Source of the DNA: Neocallimastix lanati (nom. inval.)
Lineage: Eukaryota > Neocallimastigomycota > Neocallimastigomycetes > Neocallimastigales > Neocallimastigaceae
Length of the DNA: 45,000 bases
NCBI GenBank assembly: GCA_016946835.1
Contig: JACVTC010000158.1
Span: 250,001 to 295,000 of the forward strand
Direction: 5' to 3'
Below are positions 33,010 to 44,999 of the stretch, piece after piece (the stretch's first letter is position 1; each line of letters begins with the position of its first letter). The translations under genes were made by a program, and so were the position numbers. The notes under the pieces are model-generated. The model saw only the letters and a list, made by a program, of their open reading frames with translations. It had not been told where the DNA came from and did no database searches.

Positions 33010-33900
33010 ATTAATAAGGTAGTATAAATTAATAGTATATTTATGTCTAAATTTTTTTATATTTATATTATTAAAATAAAAAGTATTCTTCCATAAATAA
33101 ATAAATAAATAAATAAAAAATATATATATAAAACTATTGACTAAGGGTAAAAAAAAAAGGAGGATTATTAATTATTGAATAGTCAATTTAAATTTTTACT
33201 TTTTTTTTTTATTTAATTGTTCATTTATTTATTAATATGAAAAGATATTTTATTTGATTTTTAAAAAAAAAATATTTTAATAATTAAAAGTTGTTTAAAC
33301 TTTTTAATATTATTATTGAATAATAATAAATTGTTAAAATACGAATTTTAAATTGTAATAATTATTATTATTACTAATTATATAAATAATTGATTATCAT
33401 ATTTTTTTTAAAAATATATATATATATAACTATTAATTAATAATTACTTCTTTTATTATTTATTTAATATCAATTAACATTCGACATTTTCTTATTAATA
33501 TTTTATTTTGTAATTTAATTAATTTATTTTATTTTAATTCAATCTGTACCTTTATATTCTTATTTCAACTACTTAGTTTATTCCATCAGTAACTTTATAT
33601 TCATATTTCAACTCTTTATTTCTTTTATATATACATATATAATTCTCTATAATAATTCATTTAATAATAATTCATTACTAATTTTTCTATATTAAAAATA
33701 ATATATATAAATATTTCTTTTTCTCCAATTTTTTTTTTAAATCAATTTTATTTGTAGTTATAATGATAAGTTAATGCTTAATTAATATATTAATATTTAA
33801 TTTTTCCGTATTTTTAATGTATAATATTTTTTTTTAATAGTGGATAAAATATTATATAAATTAAATAAGAATTTTACTATTTTAAATGATATAAATGGAG
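31570..33900. other. A/T-rich intergenic region upstream of TRS23
   Basis: Contains TTTA and period-7 TTATTTA arrays (about 31709-31822), A/T runs, an AG dinucleotide run (about 32328-32341) and an A42 tract (32966-33007). The stretch about 32180-32460 is less simple in sequence, but no frame, splice pattern or RNA fold convinced me. Confidence 0.6.
32966..33007. repeat. A42 tract preceded by AAGATGAAAC
   Basis: The ten bases before the A-run equal part of the LINE-A 3' end (AATAAAGATGAAACAA). It may be a remnant of an extremely truncated LINE-A insertion, or chance. Confidence 0.3.
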
Positions 33901-33902
33901 AG

Positions 33903-34443
33903 TGTTGCATTTCGGAAACGTGACTTTATATAAAATGAGGCGCATTCAAATAAATCATAAACCCTTTATGTAAGTGTGGCTTAAGTTATATTATACATAA
34001 ATATTTAATAAATAATAAAATAATATTTAATAATACTTTAAATATTATTTAATAATAAATTATTAAATAATATTAATTTTAAAGATATAAATTATATTTG
34101 TATTTTTTATTTATAATAATTTGTTCTTTTCCTCTATTTATTTAACTTCAATTTTTGGATTTTTTCATTTTTTAAAGGTTAAAAATAAAATGTATTTAAT
34201 TTTTAAAATTTATTATTTATTTTATTTAGTGTTTCTTTAATTAATTCATTTTTTTTTAAAGAAACAATTATAAATGAAGTATATGAGAAATTTTTTTTGA
34301 AATTTAAAAAAAAGAAAAAAAAATTAACCTAAATATTTTTCTAGTTTTATTTATTTATTTATAATTATATAAAAAAATTAAAAACGTGGGGTGTTAAATT
34401 ACCAATTAAATTTTATTTATAAGCCACGTTTCGAAATGCATCA
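33903..34443. repeat. Pair of ~34-bp inverted repeats, ~470 bp apart
   Basis: 33903-33936 and the reverse complement of 34410-34443 share TGCATTTCG(G)AAACGTG(A/G)CTT, with one indel and few mismatches, then AT-rich ends with ATAAAAT. The sequence between them is plain A/T. There is no clear target duplication outside. Could be termini of a small non-autonomous transposon or paired regulatory sites. Confidence 0.55.
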
Positions 34444-34523
34444 TATTCATATAAATAAATGAACAAATAAATAATAACTTGATAAATGATAATAAAGGAA
34501 AAAATATATATATATATATATAT

Positions 34524-34561
<38 letters not shown>

Positions 34562-36949
34562 ATTAAAAAGATATATTTTTTATTTAAAAATTTATAATAT
34601 TAATTATTATTAGTATAAAAATAAAATTAATTTTAAAAATATAAATCATTAATATTGAATTTTTTTTTATTTGTATTATTTTCAATAATTATTATTATTA
34701 TTTTCAATTTCATATTTAAATAGTTGCTATTAACAATTTCATAGTATTTTCTTTAGAAATATGATATAAAAAAAAAAAAAAAAAAGAAATTTAAAAATAA
34801 AAAAAAAAAAAAAATAAAAACTATTTATAATGTAAATGTAATTATCAAAAATTTATCTATTTAATTTATTTATTTATTTATTTGCTTATTTATTAATTAA
34901 TAGAACAAAAGTAATAAAAGAGGAAAAAAGAAAAAACAAAAAAAAAAAAATAAAATTAAATTAAATTTATAGTTACATTTAATCTATATATATATATATA
35001 TTTTTAATATTTTTGATACAAAATATTAACAAATTAACAATTAAAGATGATTTTATTATATATCTATTGGTAAATTATAATATAAAATAGAGAAAAATAG
35101 AAATATAAAATAAAATATAAAGAAAAATATAATAAAATATAAAATATAGAAATATAGAAATATAAAATAAAATATAAAGAAAAATATAATAAAAAAATAA
35201 AGAAATATAAAATAAAACATATTTTATATTATATTTTTAAATATTAATAATAATTATTATTAAAAAAAAAATAAAAATAAATAAATATATATATATATAA
35301 TAAAGGTAGAATTGAGTTATTATCATTAATAATAATAATAATAATAAAGTATATATATATATATATTTTTATTTTAATTTTAAAACATATTTATTTGTAA
35401 TATATATGTATATATATAAACATATTATTAAAAAAATATACAAATATTTAAATTTATATGTGTAAAGAAAGATTTAAAAAAAAATAGGTATAATAATGAT
35501 TTCATACTTTTACCTATTTTTTCTTTTTTTCTTTTTTTTTTTTATTGAATAAGAGTTTTATTCATGAGATATTCTTTTTTTTTTTTTTATTTTTTTTTCT
35601 TTAGAATAAAAAATGAAAAGAAAAAAAGAAATATATGCATATATACTGGCATTTACAAAGAATCATCAATTCATCTTTTTTATGTTTTATTTTATTTTAT
35701 TTTATTATTAATAAATAAATATGGAATAATGGAATAATCTTTTAATTAAATTTGACATGAAAAAATTAATTTTTATAATTTTTTTTTTTGGAATTTCCTT
35801 TATAAAAATAAGTAAATAAATACATAAATAAATAAATAAATAAATAATTGATTAATTAATTAAATATTTTAAGTATATAATTTATTCTTATTTTACATAA
35901 TTGTTTAAACTTTAGATAGAATATCAACTATCATAGTGTTAAGTAACATTTTTTATATTTTTGTGTTATTTTTTAATCATTTGGAGATTTTTTTTATTTT
36001 CATTTTCTTCATTTTCTTTCTTTTTTTTTATACAAATAACATCAAATGAGAAATTACTACTACATTACTATCTCTATCCTATCATTTTATTAAATAAATA
36101 TACATGTATTTAACCCCCTAAAAAAAACAAATAAAACTTTTTTTATATTTTTTATTATATCAATATTTAAAATAGAGCTTCATAGGTTTTTATTTTAAAA
36201 ATACACTAATTTATTTTTTTATCATACCGTTTTTCTTTTGCACCTTCATTTAAATATACATATTATAGTATAACATCATTAATATTAACAATCTAAATGA
36301 AATATAATATATTAAATATATTAATATTTATTATTTTTCTTTTATCATTATTAACATTATCATTATCATCATAGTAATAGTTATATCATTTACTTAATAT
36401 CAACAAATAAATTGTTTTATAATTTGTTTTATTAATAAAAATAAAAATAAAAATATTAATACGTATATTAATATGTAATATTATAATATTAATTATTATT
36501 GTATAAATGTGGATTATTATTTATATTTATTTTTTTTAATAATTTAAAAAAGTTATTGGTGTATAATTTAGTGAAATCGTAATAAATTATTGCTACTGAT
36601 TTCTATTTTATATTAGATTTTTAAACAAATAAAGAATTATCATATATAACACCATATATCCATATATATTCATTTTTTTTAATATAAAATATTACCATCT
36701 TTTCCTTTAATAATTATTTTACTAAAAGTATTATAAAACATATCTATCTATAGGTATATAATAATATCAATGATAAAAAATAACTAATTTTAATTGAATA
36801 TGAAACCTTTAAAAATATTAAAGAATTAATATATTATATTTTAATATTAACAGTAGATATAAAAAAAAAAAAAATAAAAATAAAATAAAAAAAGAGGACA
36901 TAATATTTATTAATATTATTTGCATTTTTAAATATTTAAATAATTTTTT

Positions 36950-36996
<47 letters not shown>

Positions 36997-39500
36997 AGAA
37001 AATATTATTGTCATTCATATCACATATTATTTTTCATGTTTTATTACATGAAATACTTTTTCGATGCCTTCTAGTACATTGTTATATATTTAGTTCTTTA
37101 TTATTTTTATTTAATTTTAATAAATTTATTATTATTATTATTTTAATTTTTATTATAAATGCTAATCGTTTCAAATTTAAAAAATATTTATATATATATA
37201 TATATATAATAACCAATATATATTTTAATTTTCATTCCAATCCATCCGTTATTATTTAATCTATTGTATGATTAATATTTAAATATTGAAAATTAATTAT
37301 TTATTAATTAGTTTCATAAATTACGACTTCAATTTCAATTGAATAAACTTAATTATTATTATATTTTTTTTAATAGATAATCTATATTAAATTTATTTTA
37401 CTTTATTTTATATTATATTTATATTAAAAAGCTTGGTAATTCACATCAACTTATACTATAATAATTATTCATTTTTTTTATAACAATAAAAATTTTATAT
37501 GTGGGTGGTTAAATAATTGTTTTGTGAATTTAGATATTCATTTAATATCATTATTTATTATTCTTTATTCGTAATTCTTTATTCTTTATTATTCTTTATT
37601 ATTTTATATATTGATTTTATAAGTAGTAAATTTGCAATTTAATTTTTTTTTATTTTATTTAAAAAAAAAAGATAATAAAAAAAAAATAAAGATTAATAAA
37701 TAATAAATTATGTAAAATAAAATTATATAAAATAAAATTAAATATAGTAAAAATATATATATTATTATGTAATATAAATATATAATTTATTATATTACAT
37801 GTAGCTACTACTAATTAATGATTATAATTACAATTTATATTGGACTAAAAAAAAAAGTAAACATTTTATTAATAAATAATTAATTAATATATATAAAGTT
37901 AAAACATTCTATTATAAATTAATATATTATATATATTAATTCGATTATAATTAATATATACTCAAATATAATTAATTAATATACTATTAATTTAAATTTA
38001 GTTAATAGACCAGAATCCAAACATTCCATATATTTTAATTTATAGTCATGAACTTATTAATAATATATTCCAATATAAAATAAATTAATTGTTTTATTAC
38101 TAAATCATATTTTAAATATTTATTCCTCGAATTAAAAAAATTTTTTTCTTTTTTTTTTATTTTAATTTATTTTTATATATTCAATTTTATATTATAATAT
38201 ATGGGATTGTAACTTGAGAATTGAAACATTTATTAAATATTTATTATAATAAAAATATAAATATATGCATAAAAATAAATATAAATAATAAAAATAGATA
38301 TAAATAATATAGAATAAAAAATAAATAAAAACTATATATATTGAAATAAAATGTAAATATATAAAATTTAGTTTAAATATATATATTCCTTAATATAAAA
38401 ATAAATTAAAGATATATATATAAATAATAAATTATAATATAATATATATATATAATCAATATATATGAAATAATTTAAGTCAAAAAAGGTAAATTATATT
38501 TATTATATTATTTATTATTATTTATTACTTATTATTTATTATTTATTATTTATTATTAATTATTTATTATTTATTATTTATTATTTATTATTTTATTTCT
38601 TATTATTTATTACTTATTATTTATTATTATTTACTTATTCGTTATTCGTTATTTATTATAAATTCAATGTCTCTATTTATACTTATACTCAATATTTACA
38701 TTTATATATTCTCATATTTATTTATTTTGAATATATTATATATAAATTATATAGATTAATATTTATATGATGTAATCTTTTTATTATTCTGTAAATGTTT
38801 ATTTTTTTAAAGTAATTTATTCTAAAAATTATATATAAATGCTTTTTATTAATATTTTTTTCTCTATTTCTATAAACAAAAATGTGATTGTAATAAATTA
38901 GTTTTATTTCTTTATTATTATCAATATCTAATAATTATAATAATTAAGGATTAATAGTTATTGATTAATAAATAATAAATAATAAATAATAATTAATAAT
39001 TAATAATTATTAAATGAATATTAGAATTTAATAATAAAATAATTCTATTTATTTTCTTAATATTTTATTATATTTGATTTTATTTAAATATTTTTAATTA
39101 ATATATATAAAATTTAATTTATTTTTTATTCTACCGTTTAATCTAATCATAAAAAGTTTAAAATTATGGAATATATATTCAAAGAATATTGTTAGTGTAT
39201 TGTAGGAATATATTATATTTTATGGTTAATAGAGTTACACAATATATTGGAAGACTAATATTAATAATAATAATATATAAAAATAGAAAAATAAAAAAAT
39301 AGAAAAAAAAAAAAAATGGAAAAAATAAAAAAAAATAATAAAAATAATAAAAAAATTAATTTAGGGAGTTAGAATTCTAATGAATATTCTACTTTTATGA
39401 GGAAATATAACTAAGAAATATCTAAATTTTTTTGTTTATTTGTTTGCTTGTTTTAAATTTAGATTCTTTATATGTATATATAAATATAAAAAGTTCATTA
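34444..39500. other. A/T-rich intergenic region
   Basis: About 5 kb of A/T simple sequence: A33 at 34528-34560, ATATA tracts, a T-run of about 33 bases near 36957-36989 and TTATTTA repeats (about 38500-38640). I find no exon with normal amino-acid composition, no tRNA and no other gene on either strand. Confidence 0.6.
38500..38645. repeat. Period-7 TTATTTA array
   Basis: Imperfect tandem TTATTTA units, with the same motif as the arrays at 25.8, 27.5 (complement) and 31.7 kb. Confidence 0.75.
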
Positions 39501-39512
39501 TTTATATATGTA
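39501..39512. repeat. Left target-site duplication of the SINE-like element
   Basis: TTTATATATGTA, repeated at 39993-40004 right after the T-tail. The site is A/T-rich, so some of the match could be chance. The left copy, however, ends exactly one base before the first base of the tRNA-like acceptor stem. Confidence 0.65.
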
Positions 39513-39587
39513 GCCATGTTGGTCCAGTCGGTTAGGACGATACAGGTCACTGTAGAGGGCGGGGTTCGAATCCTCGGCATGGCACCA
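39513..39587 (+). other. tRNA-derived head of the SINE (pol III A and B boxes)
   Basis: Acceptor arm GCCATGT (39513-39519) pairs with GCATGGC (39577-39583), followed by A and an encoded CCA (39585-39587). D arm GTCC/GGAC with loop AGTCGGTTA (39522-39538). T arm CGGGG/CCTCG with loop TTCGAAT (39560-39576). A box around 39519-39530 and an exact B box GGTTCGAATCC (39563-39573). The anticodon arm is two bases short, with a 6-base loop (GGTCAC) and only four pairs, so this is a derived promoter domain, not a working tRNA. The loop is nearest to tRNA-Asp. Confidence 0.85.
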
Positions 39588-39953
39588 AATAATCGGATGA
39601 GGTTTCTATCCTGGGATATCATGAGACCACACGTGATGTCCATAAGGCTTTCCCTCTGATGATTATTTCACCCAACCCTGATACTACTCTTTGAATTGAA
39701 GCATAGACCTTGATGATTGTAAAATTTCCAATCGCCAATGATTACACCCACTAGGGAGGAGTTAATGGTTCCGTTCTGATGCTCGTGGTCATTAGAGATA
39801 TATGTAGGAACGTTAGGAATGCATCTCCGGGCAGTGTGTAACGACGATTGAGAGCGGCGAAGCTGATACAGTATGCCAATAACTCATCACCTTACAGTTA
39901 ATTAATAACTGTATGGCCATATGGGAGATGGGTACCCATATGTGCAAGTCTAT

Positions 39954-39992
<39 letters not shown>
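39513..39992 (+). mobile_element. tRNA-headed SINE-like element with poly(T) tail
   Basis: A sharply bounded island of balanced base composition (about 440 bp) in nearly pure A/T DNA. It opens with a tRNA-like domain (39513-39587), continues with about 365 bp of non-tRNA body with no long convincing ORF, and ends in a run of about 37 T. A 12-bp direct repeat flanks it. Head, body, tail and duplication are the layout of a SINE. The T-tail on the same strand as the pol III promoter is unusual, since most SINEs end in A-rich or short repeats. I do not recognise the family. Confidence 0.75.
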
Positions 39993-39998
<6 letters not shown>

Positions 39999-40004
39999 TA
40001 TGTA
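39993..40004. repeat. Right target-site duplication of the SINE-like element
   Basis: Second copy of TTTATATATGTA after the T-run. Its first T bases cannot be separated from the tail. Confidence 0.6.
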
Positions 40005-41248
40005 TATATATTCATTTATTTATTTATATTTATGTTTAATTTTTTATTATTTATTTATTTATGTATTATTATATTCTTTTACTAATTTATTATTTTAAAA
40101 TTATTGGATTGGATTGTTTCAATGTTTATAAAAAAAGTTTTGAAAGTAAATGAATAAACTAAATAAATCAACTATAAATAGTATAAAAAAATTCTAAATT
40201 TATTTTATTTTATTTTACTTTTATTTATACAAAAAACGAGAATAATTTTTAAAATAGAAATTATTTAAAGAAATAATTAAAAATTAAAAAGAAATAAAAA
40301 TAGGCTAATAACCTAAATAAAAGAAGGAAAAATAAATATATTAAAAAAAATATAAATAATTTTTCATTTTTTTCAATAAAAAAACATAATTAATTAAAAT
40401 AAAAATTAATCTAACTATTTATTAATTTAAGAGTAATAAAAGTAAATATAACTAAAATTAATGTTTTATTAATATTTTTATTATTGTTAAATACGTATTG
40501 TGCATTGGAAAAATGATTATTGAATATACTTTTGATAAACATTTTTTTAAAAGAAAGTGATATTGTATAATTAAGAAAATTTCAAACATTTGGTTGGGAA
40601 GACAAATTTAAAATATATATATAAACAATTGATTGTGAAGGCAAATTTTTTAAAAAAAGTATATAAATTAAACTTAAAAAATAAAATTAAAAGAAAAGGA
40701 TAAGATATATTTTAAAATTTATAAAGATAATAATAAATAAAATAAATGACAGCTTGACACAATATTATATTTATAATTAAATATATGAATCAAAGGATAT
40801 TATAAATAAATATGAATAAATAATTGTTTTTAATTTTGTTAATAAAATTAAAAAAAGTATAAATATAAATGTTTTCCAATTTTGCTGAAGAAAATTAAAT
40901 AATAATTAAAAGTATGAACAAAAATTTATAAAAATTTATAAATTTTTTAAATTAAGAAAAATTAAAGATCAATAAGTAAAATTTATGATAAAGAATTAAT
41001 TTATTTTACGACTCTTTAAAAAATTTTTTTTTTTTAAAAAAAAATTAAAAAAGAAAATACAATTTATAATATTTACAATTTTTGATTTATTCTTATCATT
41101 TTTTTTTTTTAATAAGTAAACTAATTCAAATATTATAAATATTTTATTAAATAAATTATATATATTGGATAATAGAATTACTAAACTTTTGAATCTTTAA
41201 ACACTGTCAATAAATTAAAATTAAATAATAAGAAAAAAATAATATATC
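40005..41248. other. A/T-rich intergenic region upstream of CMK1
   Basis: A/T simple sequence with no gene seen. The last part should contain the CMK1 promoter and leader. Confidence 0.65.
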
Positions 41249-41388
41249 ATGGCTCCAAATCCTCCATCTGTTGTTATTTCAAAATCAGCTGATAATCAAC
41301 CACCACTTTTACCTTGTCCATATCGTACTGGTAAATTCCTTGGACAAGGTTCCTACGCCAAAGTTAAGGAAGCAATTGAAGTGAGTTT

Positions 41389-41429
<41 letters not shown>

Positions 41430-42837
41430 GAAAAATGATAAAAAAAATATAAATTTTTTTGTAAAAAATAATAAATGTTCCTATGTCTCCACAGAAGATA
41501 TTTATATATTATATTTTTATATTTATTTATAAATTAATAAAAAGATTGAAACTGGTAAAAAATTTGCTGCAAAGGTCATTAATAAGGAATTTATGGCAGG
41601 AAAGGAAATGCTCTTCATTAACGAACTTAACATTTTAAAGAAAGTTTCTAAGGCCCATCCAAATTTAGTTACTCTTCACAGTTATTTCGAAACACCATTA
41701 AATTGTAAATCTAAAATTTTAATATTCATTGTTTCTTATAAACTTTTTTTATATAAATCATAATAAATATAAATTCATAATTTTAATTTTTTTTTATTAT
41801 AACATATTGTTTTAATAATATATAATTTTTTATATAATAATATAAAAAACAAATCTTTAAAAAAATTTTTTATAGGGTATTTAATTATGGATTTATGTGA
41901 AGGAGGTGAACTTTTCGATAGATTATATCAAAAAGGTACTTTCTATGAAAAGGATGCTATAAATGTTATTAAGCAAGTCATTGAAGGTATTGCTTATTTA
42001 CATGATAATAATATTGTTCATCGTGATATTAAGGTATATAGTCAATTTAAAATTTAGTTATTTTAAATAATATAATTATTAAAAAAAAAAAAAAGATTAT
42101 ATTAAAAATAATTATTATTAATACATTCTTATTAAAAAAAAACAAAAAAAAAAAAAAATTTTATATTATATTATATTATATTATATTATATTATAACATT
42201 TTATATTAATATTAATAAATGAATTGAATAGGCTGAAAACATTATGTTCAGAACTAAGGATGAAGATAGTGAAATTGTTATTGCTGATTTTGGTTTATCA
42301 AGATTTATTAACAATGATAGTGATAGAATGCTTCAAACTGTTTGTGGTACTCAAGGTTATATGGCTCCAGAAATTATTTTACACAAGGGTCATGGTAAGC
42401 CAGTAGATATGTGGGCAATTGGTGTTCTTACTTTCATTATTCTTTCTGGTTATTGTCCATTTTCAGGTGAAACCGTAGCTGAAGAAAATAATAATATTGT
42501 TCATTGTAACTATGAATTCGAACCAGCAGAATTCTGGGCTGGTATTTCTGAAAACGCAAAAGATTTTATTAGAAAGTTACTTGTTTTAGATCCAGAAAAG
42601 CGTATGACTGCTCATGAAGCCTTACAACATGAATGGATTATATCTAAACCAGCTGAAGCTGTCGATTTACTTCCAACTGTTCGTGATAATCTTAAGAAGA
42701 AGTTCAGAAAGGCTGTCATTGCTATTAATGTTGTTAATCGTCTTCGTACACCCCAAAATGTTGGTAGACCAATTACTCGTTCACCATCTCCTTCTCCTTT
42801 TATAAATAAGGAAAAATTAAATGTTAAGGAAGAATAA
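41249..42837 (+). CDS. CMK1: Calcium/calmodulin-dependent protein kinase, fungal CMK1/CMK2 type, four exons
   Basis: Exons: 41249-41380, 41545-41704, 41876-42033 and 42232-42837, total 351 residues. Kinase motifs in order: Gly loop GQGSYAKVKEA (about 33-43); catalytic Lys in FAAKVIN (exon 2); hinge region LIMDLCEGGELFDRLY; catalytic loop HRDIKAEN spanning the exon 3/4 junction; DFGLS; GTQGYMAPE in the activation segment; then GHGKPVDMWAIGVLTF and HEALQHEW. Downstream, KKKFRKAVIAINVVNRLR (basic and hydrophobic) fits the autoinhibitory/calmodulin-binding helix of CaMKI-like enzymes. A short Ser/Pro tail ends the protein. The kinase would phosphorylate Ser/Thr substrates in response to calcium-calmodulin. 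Ala replaces the usual Pro in HRDxKPEN. Fungal CMKs are close in order and sequence, from memory. All four exons join in frame. Confidence 0.93.
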
Positions 42838-43017
42838 GTTTGATATATTTTTTTTTATTTTTGAAAAAAAAAAAAGAAAGAAAGAATTAATTTTTATTTA
42901 AATTTTTTTTTCTTTTTCACAAATTTTATAGAATTAAATATATACAATATAATTTTTTTTTTTTCAACTCTCATTTAAGAAATAATTTTTTTTTTTAATA
43001 TATATGTTATTTTAGAA

Positions 43018-43059
<42 letters not shown>

Positions 43060-43442
43060 TTAAAAAAAAAAAAAAAAAAAAGTAGTTTTTAAGAATTTTT
43101 TTTTATTTTCTTTAATATTTTAATTTAAAAATGAAAGTACAATCTTTTTTTTTTTTTTTTTCTTCTTCTAAATAGATTTTATTATATAAATAACATTAAT
43201 TTACTTTTTTTAATTATAGAACAAATTAAAAATAACAACACCCAAAAAAAAAAAATTTTTTTTGTAATAATAAAAATAAAAATAAAAAATAAAAAATAAA
43301 ATTAAATAAAAAAATAAAGTATTTATTTAAAAAAATTTTTTTTAATGTAATAAAATTAAATTATATAGAAACATAATATATATATATATATTTTTAAAAA
43401 AAAGAAAAAAGAAAAAAGAATTTTTCTTTACTTCATAAATAT
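42838..43442. other. A/T-rich region downstream of CMK1
   Basis: Contains (AAT)n (43019-43059), an A-run directly after it and several T-runs. Holds the CMK1 3' end. No gene seen. Confidence 0.7.
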
Positions 43443-43448
43443 TCTTGT

Positions 43449-43957
43449 GGAAGTATTAATAACAGTACAAGGGAATAGAAGGATCTATTTAAGTGCCAGA
43501 TGAAATCAGGTACTTATTCTGATACTCCATTCTTGATGGTTACTGCGGCTCTTCTTCAATCGATTATACCTATTGCTATTGGCCACCAATGGTCTTTGTT
43601 TAATAGGTTCAAATCGAATCCTACTACTACTACCAAGAGCGTCGATGCTGAAAAAACAGTAAGACAGGCCAGCAGGGCTAGCGCAACCAATAAAGATCAT
43701 AATTTCGTATCTTAAAATTATGATTAACATTGTGAAGTCAAAAATAATTATTATACTTCAGTATAATAATGCCCTTGTGAAGTTTTACTGATACTAATTA
43801 AATGAAACTAGAATACATTATACCATTATTTTATTTTATTTTATTTTGTGTTTTATTGTTTATTCTTTTATTAATTTTTCTTTTATTATATGTATTTTAT
43901 TAACTATTTAATTAATAAAGATGAAACAATTTTTACTACCATTAGAAAAAAAAAAAA
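43449..43957 (+). mobile_element. LINE-A copy 2, severely 5'-truncated
   Basis: Matches the last coding 270 bases and the 3' UTR of LINE-A (about 12785-13290), including the KSVDAEKTVRQ end of the protein, the AATAAAGATGAAAC near 3' end and a 12-base A-tail (43946-43957). A G-to-A change makes TAG where LINE-A has a Trp codon (about 43476). TCTTGT flanks it at 43443-43448 and 43958-43963, a possible 6-bp target duplication. Only the C-terminal tail of the protein is present. Confidence 0.87.
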
Positions 43958-44164
43958 TCTTGTAAAATATTTATTTTTCCTTAAACTTTTTATTTTATAT
44001 ATAGATATTTTTACATTTAATAAAATAAAATAAATAAGTAAATAAATAAAAAAATTTGTAACAAATTAATATGTGTTATATAAAAATAATAATAGTAGTA
44101 ATTTTATATTATTTTTTTTTTTTATTTAATAATTTATGATAAATGTATGAAGTGTAAACAATTT

Positions 44165-44198
<34 letters not shown>

Positions 44199-44719
44199 GG
44201 AATAATTATATTTAACATATATTAAAAAAAAATAGTATTATTATAATAATAAATAAAAGAACAATAAACAATAAATAAATACAATTTTTAATTATTATCA
44301 TTTTCATAGGTAAAAAAATACCAAGTCAACAAAAATGTGACTAGTAAAGATTATATAAAGATTTTGAATTATAAATAAAAAATAAATATAAATATTTATA
44401 ATAATAATATTAATAATAAAAATAAAAAATATATACATAAATATTTTTTTGGCTAATAGTCCAATCAAATTGTTAAAATGAAACCAATTTTTTTTTTTTT
44501 TAAATAAAAATTAAATTTTAATAAGAGGTTAATAGATTAATTTTTTTTATTTAAAATTTAATTTATATATGATATTATAATATTTAATATAACAAAAAAA
44601 AAAATTTTTTTTTAAATAATAGAAATTTAAATAAATATAAATATATACCATTAAATAACATATAAATATAAATTAAAAAAAAAAAATATAGACATATAGA
44701 TATATTCCTATAATATAAA
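43958..44719. other. A/T-rich intergenic region upstream of RRP40
   Basis: A/T runs, including a T-run near 44170-44198. No gene seen. The last few hundred bases should include the RRP40 promoter. Confidence 0.65.
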
Positions 44720-44920
44720 ATGTCAGAAACTGAAGAATTTAAACCTTATGCTATATTACCAGGAGAAACAATATCATTAGATAAATATAAGAATGATAAA
44801 GATGTCATAAAAATTGGTCCAGGATTATTACATGAAAAACAAAAAGTTACAGCGATAAAAGCTGGTACATTAAAAAATCATAATAATCAAAAATGGTGGA
44901 TTGATAGTTCTCAAAGAAGA
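44720..44920 (+). CDS. RRP40: Exosome complex cap subunit Rrp40 (EXOSC3), first exon, cut by window end
   Basis: An ATG opens 67 codons ending at a probable GTAAAA donor at 44921 (phase 0). After that the frame turns into A/T simple sequence. The peptide has the N-terminal features of Rrp40: a LPGETISLDKYK stretch, then KIGPGLLHEKQKVTAIKAGTL, then WWIDSSQRR just before the position where the family continues with YVP and the S1 domain. Rrp40 is one of three S1/KH cap proteins of the RNA exosome, which degrades and trims RNA in nucleus and cytoplasm. The rest of the gene lies beyond the window. The only doubt is the exact donor. Confidence 0.85.
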
Positions 44921-44928
44921 GTAAAATA

Positions 44929-44965
44929 TTATTACTATTATTTTATTATTATTTTATTATGATTA

Positions 44966-44999
<34 letters not shown>

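Noticed and set aside
33903-34443. Firm call of a DNA transposon
   Set aside because: Inverted arms are present, but no target duplication and no transposase or internal sequence other than A/T, so only an inverted repeat is listed.
39513-39587. Functional tRNA gene
   Set aside because: Anticodon arm two bases short and badly paired, no usable anticodon loop. Genomic CCA and the long body fit a SINE head instead.
39422-39659. Two overlapping frames on both strands around the tRNA-like head
   Set aside because: They run across the tRNA-like structure and the element border and have no family resemblance. The tRNA fold explains the sequence better.
39913-40098. Plus-strand frame over the poly(T) tail of the SINE
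   Set aside because: Phe run from T37 joined to A/T flank. Not coding.
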